The notes beneath the pieces were generated by a model that made no database searches, had not been told where the DNA came from, and was given only the letters and a program-made list of their open reading frames with translations. A DNA stretch of 64,000 nucleotides from Oceanobacillus limi. Lineage in GTDB: Bacteria > Bacillota > Bacilli > Bacillales > Amphibacillaceae. Positions 8,828-17,062 of the stretch are shown here, piece by piece. The stretch is taken from assembly GCF_900111445.1 (NCBI RefSeq), contig NZ_FOHE01000016.1, positions 1-64,000 of the forward strand, given 5' to 3'. Each line of letters opens with the position of its first letter. Position 1 is the first letter of the stretch. A program made the position numbers and the translations under genes.

Positions 8828-8871
8828 AAAAAAAGATCCTATTATGCCTCATGCATAATAGGATCTTTTTT
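8828..8871. terminator. Bidirectional terminator
   Basis: Arms AAAAAGATCCTATTATGC (to 8847) and GCATAATAGGATCTTTTT (from 8853) pair perfectly with a five-base loop between converging genes. Confidence 0.9.
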
Positions 8872-9352
8872 ATCTGCTATAAACGGTTTCACCTTGACGT
8901 TGGATGAATTGATCTGTTTCCTCAATTTTATTGGCAACATTTTCGGTTAAACTTTTCGTCATCTTAGGTATCATTGTCTTTAATACTTTATTAACCATAG
9001 GTGCCATCATCCCTTTAGCAGCTATGGATAAGTTACTAGACATAGTAGTTTGATTATCATCTACTGATTCCGCCAAGAAATAACCGTTTCCTTTTACATT
9101 TTCGTTTATACCAGTCAAAATAAAGGATACTTTTGATGGTGCTTCCCACTCGGTAATATCGATTCGCATGTGAATGGTTTTTTGCATGATTCCAATGTCG
9201 CCTTTGAATTTCCAAGTTGATTGTTTATCCGTTACGATTTCGTGGTCCATATACCCTGGAACAAGAGGTGCCCAATTGTTCATATCACTAACGAACTCCC
9301 ATACCCTCCAAATAGGTGTCTCCAATTTACGATGATGTTTTCCATTTGGCAT
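8870..9352 (-). CDS. SRPBCC-family protein, CoxG-like
   Basis: A 160-residue START/SRPBCC fold protein. The signature order is seen: WRVWEFVSDMNNWAPLVPG near the N-terminus, a beta-rich middle (TEWEAPSKVSFILTG) and a long C-terminal helix (APMVNKVLKTMIPKMTKSLTENVANKIEE), as in the CoxG (CO dehydrogenase subunit G) family. Such proteins bind hydrophobic ligands; no CO dehydrogenase genes are near, so the ligand is unknown. GGAGGTATT precedes the ATG at 9352. Single gene. Confidence 0.8.
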   Translation of the reverse strand: MPNGKHHRKLETPIWRVWEFVSDMNNWAPLVPGYMDHEIVTDKQSTWKFKGDIGIMQKTIHMRIDITEWEAPSKVSFILTGINENVKGNGYFLAESVDDNQTTMSSNLSIAAKGMMAPMVNKVLKTMIPKMTKSLTENVANKIEETDQFIQRQGETVYSR

Positions 9353-9575
9353 ATGTAAATACCTCCAATGTATTTTTATACCGTAAAGAAACGGTTTTTT
9401 ATGCCTTCCTAAGCTTTATTTCACAAAGCTCCCAAAAAAGGGAGTGATTTTTTTAATCACTTTAAAAGCATATTCACGGGACAACGATTATATGAACAAA
9501 AAATACACGAAAAAGCAGGGAATTTTACTTCGTGTGGCGAAATAAATAAAAGTACAATTAAAGGAGGAATCATTG

Positions 9576-10955
9576 ATGACGAACCAAGTGAACATTATTT
9601 TTGAAAATGATGAGAAAATAAGCTCCAATCAACAGTTGCAAGAATTCGTAGAAAATACACCTGCTACATATGCAATTTCATGGGTTGAACAGGAATTATC
9701 TATTGTTGTTAAGAAGGGAACAGAGTCGTTAGAAAACATTAGAATGACAGCAGGAGCGATTGCTCGAGACGTAATGAATCGAAAAGTAGACCAGGTATTC
9801 GTGGATGCGAATAATCTTATACAATTTTATTCAGCGTTAGAAGATGGACAGGTAGTGACTGCGTTTGTGGAAGGTTGGAATTTAGGTACCTATCAATTTA
9901 CTCGTTATAAAAGTGAAGAAGTTCGACTGGCGCCAGAGTTAAACATCTTGAACGATGAACCGTATGCTGCATATGTACAAGCAGGGAATAATCGTGCAGA
10001 AGCAACTGCCTTTTCGCGGGATTTAATGAATGAGATTCCAAGTACCTTAAATCCAGAATCCTTTCCAGAAGTATTATTAAACGAATTTAAAGACACAAAT
10101 GTAGAAATAAATGTCCTCCATAAATCGGAACTAGAAAAGCAGGGAATGCACGGTGTGCTAACGGTAGGAAGAGGAAGTAAATACGAACCATCCTTTGTAG
10201 AACTTACATATTGTAGCGACGACTCGAAACCGTTAGTTGCCCTTGTTGGAAAAGGGGTTACCTTTGACACAGGTGGTATTAGTTTGAAAAAGGGGAAGGA
10301 TATTAGTAGCATGCGAATGGATATGGGCGGAGCAGCTGCGGTTGCTGGGGCAATGAAGCTATTAGAAGCTTCCGCTGCTAAGGCCAATGTTGTTGCCTTT
10401 ATCCCAATTGTAGAGAATATGCCAGACAGTAATGCAGTATTACCTGGTGAGGTTATCCATTATAAAAATGGCTCAACAGTTCAAGTTGGCAACACAGATG
10501 CAGAAGGAAGATTAATATTAGCTGATGGTTTAATTCGAGCTGGAGAAATAAAAGCGGAGTATGTAGTAGATATTGCAACCTTAACTGGATCAATTATGAA
10601 TGCGCTCGGTACGAAATTGGCAGGTGTGTTTGGTGACGAGGAGCTTGCAATGGAAATGAAAAGAATCGGAGAGCAAAATGGTGATTTCAATTGGCCTATG
10701 CCGTTAGTAGATGCGTACGATCAATATTTGAATAGTGATTTTGCTGACTTCAGTAATACGAGTTCAAAGGCAGAAGCTGGTTCTATTACGGCCAGTCTTT
10801 TCCTACGCCGTTTTGTACCAAAGACTGCTAAGTGGCTCCATGTTGATATGGCTGGGGTTATGATGAGTCAGGAGAAAGGATATTATACCAAAGCTGCTAC
10901 TGGGTTTGGTGCTAGATTGTTAGCTGATTATACGGAATATATTTCTCGACCGTAA
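9576..10955 (+). CDS. Leucyl aminopeptidase, family M17
   Basis: Cytoplasmic two-metal aminopeptidase that removes N-terminal residues from peptides. The 459-residue protein has a variable N-domain (about 1-165) and a catalytic domain with the M17 motifs: VGKGVTFDTGGISLKKG (metal-binding Lys and Asp), MRMDMGGAAAV, the signature NTDAEGRLILADGL, and ATLTGSIMNALG. The start ATG 9576 lies 8 bases after AAGGAGG; an in-frame TTG directly before it is less likely. Single gene with terminator at 10988-11030. Confidence 0.93.
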   Translation: MTNQVNIIFENDEKISSNQQLQEFVENTPATYAISWVEQELSIVVKKGTESLENIRMTAGAIARDVMNRKVDQVFVDANNLIQFYSALEDGQVVTAFVEGWNLGTYQFTRYKSEEVRLAPELNILNDEPYAAYVQAGNNRAEATAFSRDLMNEIPSTLNPESFPEVLLNEFKDTNVEINVLHKSELEKQGMHGVLTVGRGSKYEPSFVELTYCSDDSKPLVALVGKGVTFDTGGISLKKGKDISSMRMDMGGAAAVAGAMKLLEASAAKANVVAFIPIVENMPDSNAVLPGEVIHYKNGSTVQVGNTDAEGRLILADGLIRAGEIKAEYVVDIATLTGSIMNALGTKLAGVFGDEELAMEMKRIGEQNGDFNWPMPLVDAYDQYLNSDFADFSNTSSKAEAGSITASLFLRRFVPKTAKWLHVDMAGVMMSQEKGYYTKAATGFGARLLADYTEYISRP

Positions 10956-10987
10956 GAATTTGTGTTCAGTAGATTAAGCTTTATATG

Positions 10988-11030
10988 CCGCATGAAATCT
11001 GATGAAAAGATCAGTATTTCATGCGGTTTT
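10988..11030 (+). terminator. Terminator after the aminopeptidase gene
   Basis: Arms CCGCATGAAAT (10988-10998) and ATTTCATGCGG (11016-11026), inner TGAT/ATCA pairing, then TTTT. Confidence 0.85.
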
Positions 11031-11288
11031 CTATTCAGAATGGGAAGTAAGATAATTCTAATATCGCTTATTGGATCGATGTCGAAATTTGGCGATCGAT
11101 TGTATAATTTTTCATTTTAAGGCGAAATATAAATACTATTTTTTAAAAATAAGGATAATTATGGGGGGAATATTTATTTCTGTATTAAATTTATGTCGAA
11201 AATTAGAGAAATAAAGAAAAATGCCGAGTGGCGGGGGTTGGAATTACATGGTATAACTAAAGCGAACGTTAAACAAGGAGGGCTAAAA

Positions 11289-11432
11289 TTGAATGAATCT
11301 GATCGATTGATCCATGAATTAAAACGGAAGGTTGAACAACATGAAAATACTATTGTTCAATTACTTGAAATAATCGCAGCCACAAATTGTCGGATCGCTG
11401 AGTTAACTAGTAAACGTTCTTTGGAAGGGTAA
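11289..11432 (+). CDS. Small charged helical protein, TTG start
   Basis: The frame is open from ATG 11193 (79 codons), but that ATG has no nearby ribosome binding site. TTG 11289 lies 6-7 bases after AAGGAGG and gives 47 residues beginning NESDRLIHELKRKVEQHEN. The sequence looks like one continuous amphipathic helix, possibly a coiled coil, with a single Cys. The family is not recognised; the strong ribosome binding site is the main argument that it is real. Confidence 0.5.
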   Translation: MNESDRLIHELKRKVEQHENTIVQLLEIIAATNCRIAELTSKRSLEG

Positions 11433-11530
11433 TGTTGCTACATCTTGTGATTCATCTCCCCATTAATCTTGAGAAATCCCCTGTTTATCCTCAAAGTCAG
11501 AAGTAGGCTATCCTCAGCCTACTTCTCCCC

Positions 11531-11578
11531 CTAAAACAAAGAAAGCCAAATTTTTAACCCCGGCTTTCTTTGTTTTAG
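11531..11578. terminator. Terminator with 17-bp perfect arms
   Basis: Arms CTAAAACAAAGAAAGCC (11531-11547) and GGCTTTCTTTGTTTTAG (11562-11578). It lies at the 3' end of the minus-strand HAD gene and also behind the small plus-strand gene. Confidence 0.85.
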
Positions 11579-11585
11579 AATTTTA

Positions 11586-12455
11586 TTAGGATAAATTTAC
11601 TTCTTTTAGCATTTCTTCAATGGCATATGCAACACCGTTTTGCTTGTTTTCTTTTGTAATAAAATCACATTGCTGTTTGATACCTTCTTCTGCATTCCCC
11701 ATAGCAACGCCACGTCCGGCTAAGGTTAACATACTAAGGTCATTATAATTATCACCTAGTGCCATCACGTCCTGCATAGAAATATTTTGTGATTCAGCAA
11801 ATAATGATAATGCAATCCCTTTTTGAGCTTGTGGATCATTGAATTCTAAATTTATGCTACCAGAAGAAGTGATTTTCACGGACGAATGATCAGTGAACGT
11901 TTCTCGAACCTTCTGAAGCGTGCTGTTATCAAGGGAAAAAGCCAATATTTTGTAAATGTTTATATTCTTATCCTTGAATAGCTCATCATAATTTGAAATA
12001 AATTGGACTTCTTCATCCTGAAAACGCTGTTCGACAGCAAGTTCTATCTCTTCTTTGGAGATGGTAGGGTGAGCAGTCATCATAATATCCATTATTACTT
12101 GTTTAAAGTCATCTCTACTGAGCGAAAAAATCCCTTTATTCGTAAACACTTCAAAATACATGTTTTCTTCTTCACATACGGTTTGAATTTTTTTGCAAAT
12201 CGAGCGATCCATAGGAATATCCCTAATCAGCTCTTTCTCTTTTGTATAGGTGTTTGCTCCATTCAAGGAAATAATAGGTAGCGACAATCCAACTTCTTGT
12301 ATTGGCTTATTCGCTGCATCATAGGATCTACCTGTTGCAACGACAACCTGTATTCCCATATCTAAAGCCTTTCGAATAGCTTGTGCATTTTCCAAACTTA
12401 CATTTCCTTTTTCATTTAGTAACGTACCATCTAAATCCGTTGCAATTAGTTTCAT
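11586..12455 (-). CDS. HAD-family hydrolase, Cof type (sugar-phosphate or flavin phosphatase)
   Basis: A 289-residue cytoplasmic phosphatase. HAD motifs are present: DLDGTLLN (nucleophile Asp8 and acid Asp10), VVVATGRSYDAA (motif II region), the Lys before GIALSLF and GDNYNDLSML (motif IV acids), with the large C2 cap between them as in the Cof-type IIB subfamily. The substrate cannot be told from the sequence. GTCAGGAGAATA precedes the ATG at 12455. Single gene. Confidence 0.88.
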   Translation of the reverse strand: MKLIATDLDGTLLNEKGNVSLENAQAIRKALDMGIQVVVATGRSYDAANKPIQEVGLSLPIISLNGANTYTKEKELIRDIPMDRSICKKIQTVCEEENMYFEVFTNKGIFSLSRDDFKQVIMDIMMTAHPTISKEEIELAVEQRFQDEEVQFISNYDELFKDKNINIYKILAFSLDNSTLQKVRETFTDHSSVKITSSGSINLEFNDPQAQKGIALSLFAESQNISMQDVMALGDNYNDLSMLTLAGRGVAMGNAEEGIKQQCDFITKENKQNGVAYAIEEMLKEVNLS

Positions 12456-12533
12456 ATTTATTCTCCTGACATATCATATTTCATCTCTAACTGTATCATA
12501 TTTTCAAGCGGATCAAATGGAAAAGATACTAAA

Positions 12534-12842
12534 TTAGTCGATCGAATTGGATGCTTCGTCTAGTTGGGAAGCATTTATCATTAGAAAAATAGCAGAAATC
12601 GCATGCATTATCATTCCAACAATTGGGATCCAACCGATACAGGATGTAATGATTCCAAGTATGCTACCCGCAGTTTTACCTCCATCTTTGTTTGTTAATA
12701 CGAGTGTAATAATGTGTAGAATTAACATGACAAGTAGAGGGGTCCAAAATAAACTAATGATAAATGCTCCACCCAAAAATGGGATGGCGAGAAATGCTTC
12801 AAGACCACCTGTTATCCATTTTAAAATTCGCGATGTTGACAT
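12534..12842 (-). CDS. Small membrane protein of unknown function
   Basis: A 102-residue protein with three hydrophobic segments (about 9-30, 33-50 and 60-90) and a short acidic tail. TTAGGAGAG lies upstream of the ATG at 12842. I do not recognise the family; it looks like the many small DUF membrane proteins of Bacillaceae. Confidence 0.6.
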   Translation of the reverse strand: MSTSRILKWITGGLEAFLAIPFLGGAFIISLFWTPLLVMLILHIITLVLTNKDGGKTAGSILGIITSCIGWIPIVGMIMHAISAIFLMINASQLDEASNSID

Positions 12843-12970
12843 AACGACTCTCCTAACTTCTTCAAAATTATCTACCTATAGCATATGTTTAAAGGGAAAA
12901 TTTTACAACCTTAATATTTAGGTTAATTGTTGAATATATATAGTACAAACTCTTGGTTAGGAAGGTTTCT

Positions 12971-13438
12971 ATGAGAAATAGAGGAGTTAGAGGGATTCAT
13001 ATAATTATATTATCATCGATACTAGCATGTATGATCATTGTGATTTTTGTGTTTTTTACCTTCTTTTATCCAGAAAATCGTGCGGAGGAAGTGGTTGAGA
13101 AGTTTTATGATTATGAAATAAACGGTTTATTTTCCGAGTCATGGGAATTGTTCCATCCTTTGATGAAGGAAAAGATTCCTAAAGGAGAATATATACAAGA
13201 GCGTGCTGGATTTTTAGTGAATCATCTAGAAGTTACTACATCTAACTATTCAATTGAAGATACAAAGAAACTAGAAAACTGGCAAATGGAAGCGGGAGCA
13301 GAGGGAATACCAGAAGTATTTAAAGTACTTGTTTCACAAGAATTTAATGGAAAGTATGGAAAAGTAACAATCAAACAAAATGTCTATGTAACAGATGTTG
13401 ATGGTGAGTGGAAAATATTATGGGATTATAAGGAGTAA
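12971..13438 (+). CDS. Membrane-anchored protein with NTF2-like extracytoplasmic domain
   Basis: A 155-residue protein with a basic N-terminus, one membrane segment (about residues 12-36) and a soluble domain of about 115 residues outside the cell. That domain (ENRAEEVVEKFYDYEINGLFSESWELFHPLMKEK... WKILWDYKE) has the helix-then-beta plan of NTF2-like/DUF4878-type domains; this is a pattern match only. ATG 12971 follows GGAAGG by 5-6 bases and is preferred over TTG 12953. Single gene. Confidence 0.65.
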   Translation: MRNRGVRGIHIIILSSILACMIIVIFVFFTFFYPENRAEEVVEKFYDYEINGLFSESWELFHPLMKEKIPKGEYIQERAGFLVNHLEVTTSNYSIEDTKKLENWQMEAGAEGIPEVFKVLVSQEFNGKYGKVTIKQNVYVTDVDGEWKILWDYKE

Positions 13439-13482
13439 AGGCCAATGTTGTTGCTAGTGCAAAGCATGTTTGTTTAGATAAT

Positions 13483-13513
13483 AATTAGTGGGGAGAGTCC
13501 CCCACTAATTAAG
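13483..13513. terminator. Bidirectional terminator
   Basis: Arms AATTAGTGGGG (13483-13493) and CCCCACTAATT (13500-13510) between converging genes. Confidence 0.8.
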
Positions 13514-13515
13514 AT

Positions 13516-14661
13516 TTACTTCATTGCTTGATCTGCAAGCTGCATGATGGTCATGTCATCCATTGGTGGGTTATGAAGCCCAGCACGAACATCTCGGTAA
13601 TACCGTTGAAGTGGATTTTTCTCCGATAAACTTCTAGCTCCAACAATACGCATGGCTAAATCTACAATTTGTACTGCTTGATTCACAATCGACAATTTAA
13701 CAGCACCGAGTTCAGTTTTCATGGATTGTCGTGTTGCATCGTCACTCTCATCCCATTTTTTTGCTACGCTATAAAGAAAGGAATCATTTTGCATGGTCAT
13801 TAATTCCATTTCACCAATTTTTTGCTTTACATTAGGTAATTCGGCAATGGTACCTTGGATACTATTTGGTGAGTAGGAGGTAGCAAAGTTAATGGCATAG
13901 TCTTTAGCAGCTTTAGCGATCCCATTATAGCAAGCTGGAATGTGTAATAGCCACCCAGCTGCCATCGCTCCTTTAGGTGTGCTGTATTCCACTAAATCAT
14001 CAGCCTCGACCTGAACATGATCCAATACTAGGTCGTGACTACCTGTTGCTTTCATAGCAATTGAATCCCATGTTTCCTCGACATGTACTCCATTTAATTC
14101 TCGCTTCACTAAGAAGTTTCCAACTTCATCCGTTCCGTCAATACTTGCACGAACAACAATATAATCTAGTATGGGAGCAAGAGTGGTAAAAGTTTTTCTT
14201 CCATTTATAACCCATTTTCCATCCACCTTTGTTGCTGTAGTTTCTGGTTTCCCGCCTCGTGTAGGACTACCTGTTGCTGGTTCAGTCGCTGCATTGTTAA
14301 GGAGTGCTCCAGTTTGCAATACATCATTTGCAAAGGACTGATATTTGTCTTTGTTCCAAATGTTATTTTCACCAAGGTGTTTGGTGATTCCCATATGCCA
14401 TCCAATAGCTAAGGCCGTAGAACCATCTGCTTTAGCAATCGTTTCCTGTGCAAGGATTAACTCATACAAGCTTATCCCGACCCCACCATATTGCTCTGGA
14501 ATCGTTAATGCTGGATAACCAATCTCCTTCAGATCATGAAAGTTTTCAAACGGAAAACTTCCTTCTTTGTCATGTTTATGTGCTCGTTCAGAAAATGGCT
14601 TAACTTTTTCTTCTAAAGCCTTTATTCGTTCCTGTGTTGTTTGAAGGTCCTGTAGTTTCAC
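13516..14661 (-). CDS. Acyl-CoA dehydrogenase family protein, YdbM-like
   Basis: A 381-residue flavoprotein with the three ACAD parts: N-terminal helices (to about 120), middle beta domain (ATEPATGSPTRGGKPETTATKVDGKWVINGRKTF, with FAD contacts) and C-terminal helical domain (IVDLAMRIVGARSLSEKNPLQRYYRDVRAGLHNPPMDD). Length and sequence recall B. subtilis YdbM and the SfnB/DszC-like branch, some of which are flavin monooxygenases in sulfur metabolism and not true beta-oxidation enzymes; that assignment is tentative. No other fatty-acid gene is adjacent. The following 670 bases upstream hold no gene. Confidence 0.82.
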   Translation of the reverse strand: MKLQDLQTTQERIKALEEKVKPFSERAHKHDKEGSFPFENFHDLKEIGYPALTIPEQYGGVGISLYELILAQETIAKADGSTALAIGWHMGITKHLGENNIWNKDKYQSFANDVLQTGALLNNAATEPATGSPTRGGKPETTATKVDGKWVINGRKTFTTLAPILDYIVVRASIDGTDEVGNFLVKRELNGVHVEETWDSIAMKATGSHDLVLDHVQVEADDLVEYSTPKGAMAAGWLLHIPACYNGIAKAAKDYAINFATSYSPNSIQGTIAELPNVKQKIGEMELMTMQNDSFLYSVAKKWDESDDATRQSMKTELGAVKLSIVNQAVQIVDLAMRIVGARSLSEKNPLQRYYRDVRAGLHNPPMDDMTIMQLADQAMK

Positions 14662-14907
14662 TATGTCATCCCCTTAATTCTAATTAACTTGATCGGAATT
14701 CTCTTTATATTATTTCATGCACGTTTGAAAAGTTCAATGAAGGTGCACAATTACGGTAAAGTTCCACTTATGCTTGGGATCGTATAGAGGAGATTGATGT
14801 GCTTCATACATTGAATGCGACATATCTAAACATGATTGTTGGGTGCATATAACTCGTTACGGAAATACATTTTACTTTCCCTCGGGTACGGGTTTAATTA
14901 AGGTAAT

Positions 14908-15141
14908 AAAGGAATGAGGATCCACTTCGTTTTTGATGCGGATCGTGGTTCCGTTAAATGATAAAAATACCGCCCAAACCAGGTGCATGAGGATCCTCGT
15001 TCCTCTATTAGCCATAAAACAGTGGAAATTCCGCTGGAAAATGTTGAATAAAGGAATGAGGAACCAAAACCATGCTCCAAAGTACTATTTCGGCCATTTA
15101 GCGGAATGAGGATCTACCTCGCCATTGATGCGGATCGTGTG
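14908..15141 (-). repeat. Dispersed palindromic repeat, A-B-A arrangement
   Basis: Read on the minus strand, this is closely similar to the tandem array at 47605-48039. It contains a partial A palindrome (CTCATTCCGCTAAATGGCC), a B palindrome (TTCCTCATTCC ... AATAGAGGAACGAGGATCCT) and a second A palindrome ending CCTCATTCCTTT. Both loci end at the same point (CATTCCTTT), so the element has a defined edge. It is noncoding; an open frame of 60 codons across it is an accident of the palindromes. Confidence 0.8.
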
Positions 15142-15290
15142 AAGCTATTTAGACCCAATATTGGTTAAGTGAATCCTGCTTTCTACCACGGGAAGATTAG
15201 TATTCCACCAGCATACTAGAATAACAATCGTTTTAGTTACGTCGCATCATACATCAAAATCGCAACAAACAAAGTAAATATGCATAAAAA

Positions 15291-15327
15291 AAGGAATAAC
15301 AGCCTGGTTTGGCCATTATTCCTTCTT
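15291..15327. terminator. Terminator of the nhaC-type gene
   Basis: Arms AAGGAATAACAGCC (15291-15304) and GGCCATTATTCCTT (15311-15324), imperfect by one base, preceded by an A run that reads as T on the minus strand. Confidence 0.75.
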
Positions 15328-15331
15328 TGAT

Positions 15332-16882
15332 TTAAGGGGTAGTATTCAGATTATCAGGTAATTCCTTCCCCCATGCTCGGTTAAATACGTAAGCAAGTAG
15401 TACAAGAACAACAGCACCAACAATTAATGCAAGTAGTGCAGATTCCGTAACGCCGGCTATTAGGAATGAAACAATACCACTTATCCCAGCAGTTACAGCA
15501 AATGGCATTTGTGTATTGACATGGTCAACATGGTCACTTGATGCCCCTGCCGATGATAGAATCGTTGTATCGGAAATTGGAGAACAATGATCCCCGAAGA
15601 TTCCACCACTTAACACAGCCGCAATTGCCAAGAACATTGAAATATCCATTGTAGCAGCAAGTGGCATTGCAATAGGTACCATGATTGCAAAAGTTCCATA
15701 CGAAGTACCTGTTGTATAAGCTACTAGTGCAGCAACTAAGAAAAGCAATACTGGAATGATTGCTGGTGACGTCGTTTGCTCTGCTAGATTGACAATAAAT
15801 TCTGCCGTACCTAGAGCAGATGTTACACTACCGATGGACCAAGCCAATGTTAAGATAATATAAACAAGCATCATGCTTCTAAATCCTGTTACAACAAGAT
15901 TAATAGATTCTTTAAAGTTAAATAACTTCTGTTGGATTCCCATAACAAGACCAACGACTACTGCAGCAAATGCAGCCATTAAAATGGATAGTCCACCATT
16001 TGACTCACCAACAGCAGTGACAAGATCGTTCTCAGGGTATCCTCCAGTCCATAACAATAATGGAGGAATAACACCAATTAGTACTATAAGTGGAACAATA
16101 AGGTTTCGCATTTTCGGTGTACCTTCAACAGTTTCTACATCTGTCATCGAGTCATCAGAAGGTGGTTCAGCGCCATCACGCATTAATTTCCCTTCCGTTC
16201 TTGCGCGGTATTCAGCGCGTGCCATTGGACCAAAATCCCAACGCTTAAAGATTACAAGTGCTACTAATAATAATGCTAGAATCGAATAAAAGTTGAATGG
16301 AATGGTTGCAAGGTAAGTCATATATTCAGAACCAGTCATATCCAATTCAACAAATTGAGCTCCAATGAGGCCCATTACAAACACTACCCACGTAGAAACA
16401 GGAGCAAGTAAACACATTGGTGCAGAGGTAGAGTCAACAATATAAGCTAACTTTTCTCTGGAAACACGCATTTTATCGGTTACCGAACGCATGACACTAC
16501 CAACAGTCAACGCATTAAAGTAATCTTCGAAGAAAATAATGATACCAAATAACATGGTAGAACCTTGTGCGCCACGGTCGGTTTTTACTCGTTTTGAAAT
16601 GGCATGTGCTATTGCATGTGCCCCTCCTGTTTTCTGTAGTACGGTAACTAATACACCGAATAACCCACAGTAAAGTAATACGGTCGCACTCCATTCATCT
16701 CCTAAGTTTGGTAAGATGAACTCACTAAAGCTTGCATAAATTCCCATGAATGGATTCCAATCATGGACCATTGTTGCTCCTAACCAAACGCCGGCAAATA
16801 AGGCAGGTATTACATTACGTGTTACAAGTGCTAAGATAATTGCCAACACTGGTGGAAGCAAAGAAAGTATTCCAAATTCCAT
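15332..16882 (-). CDS. Na+/H+ antiporter family protein, NhaC family
   Basis: A 516-residue polytopic membrane protein with about twelve helices. Family features are the repeated amphipathic cores with LFGIIIFFEDYFNALTVGSVMR, the STSAPMCLLAPVSTWVVFVMG stretch and GGIFGDHCSPISDTTILSSAGA. NhaC-family members exchange Na+ for protons or for organic solutes. Start ATG 16882 (MEFGIL) follows GAGAGGGG by 8 bases; ten more codons upstream are open but have no ribosome binding site. It lies downstream of the AGCS symporter and amidohydrolase genes but is separated by 180 bases with its own palindrome (16910-16927). Confidence 0.87.
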   Translation of the reverse strand: MEFGILSLLPPVLAIILALVTRNVIPALFAGVWLGATMVHDWNPFMGIYASFSEFILPNLGDEWSATVLLYCGLFGVLVTVLQKTGGAHAIAHAISKRVKTDRGAQGSTMLFGIIIFFEDYFNALTVGSVMRSVTDKMRVSREKLAYIVDSTSAPMCLLAPVSTWVVFVMGLIGAQFVELDMTGSEYMTYLATIPFNFYSILALLLVALVIFKRWDFGPMARAEYRARTEGKLMRDGAEPPSDDSMTDVETVEGTPKMRNLIVPLIVLIGVIPPLLLWTGGYPENDLVTAVGESNGGLSILMAAFAAVVVGLVMGIQQKLFNFKESINLVVTGFRSMMLVYIILTLAWSIGSVTSALGTAEFIVNLAEQTTSPAIIPVLLFLVAALVAYTTGTSYGTFAIMVPIAMPLAATMDISMFLAIAAVLSGGIFGDHCSPISDTTILSSAGASSDHVDHVNTQMPFAVTAGISGIVSFLIAGVTESALLALIVGAVVLVLLAYVFNRAWGKELPDNLNTTP

Positions 16883-16909
16883 TTTCCATACCCCTCTCGG
16901 TAATTTTAT

Positions 16910-16927
16910 CAAACGTTAACGTTGATT
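16910..16927. promoter_or_regulatory. Candidate operator upstream of the NhaC-family gene
   Basis: AACGTTAACGTT (16913-16924) is a perfect 12-base palindrome. With flanks it reads close to ATCAACGTT-AACGTTGAT with one inserted A. It lies about 30 bases before the start codon, where a repressor would block transcription or translation. A further half-site ATCAACGT lies near 16970. Confidence 0.4.
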
Positions 16928-17062
16928 CTTAAGATAGAATGATAATTAATACAGAACATACAAAGATGATCAACGTAACAGAATGATTCTAATAAAAATA
17001 TATTTCAACATAGAAATAACTATGTCCTGCATTTTTAGAAAATAAAAAATATTAAAAATTAA

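Noticed and set aside
14898-15080. Open frame of 60 codons on the minus strand
   Set aside because: It lies wholly in the palindromic repeat, has no ribosome binding site, and the same repeat at 47.6 kb does not keep the frame.
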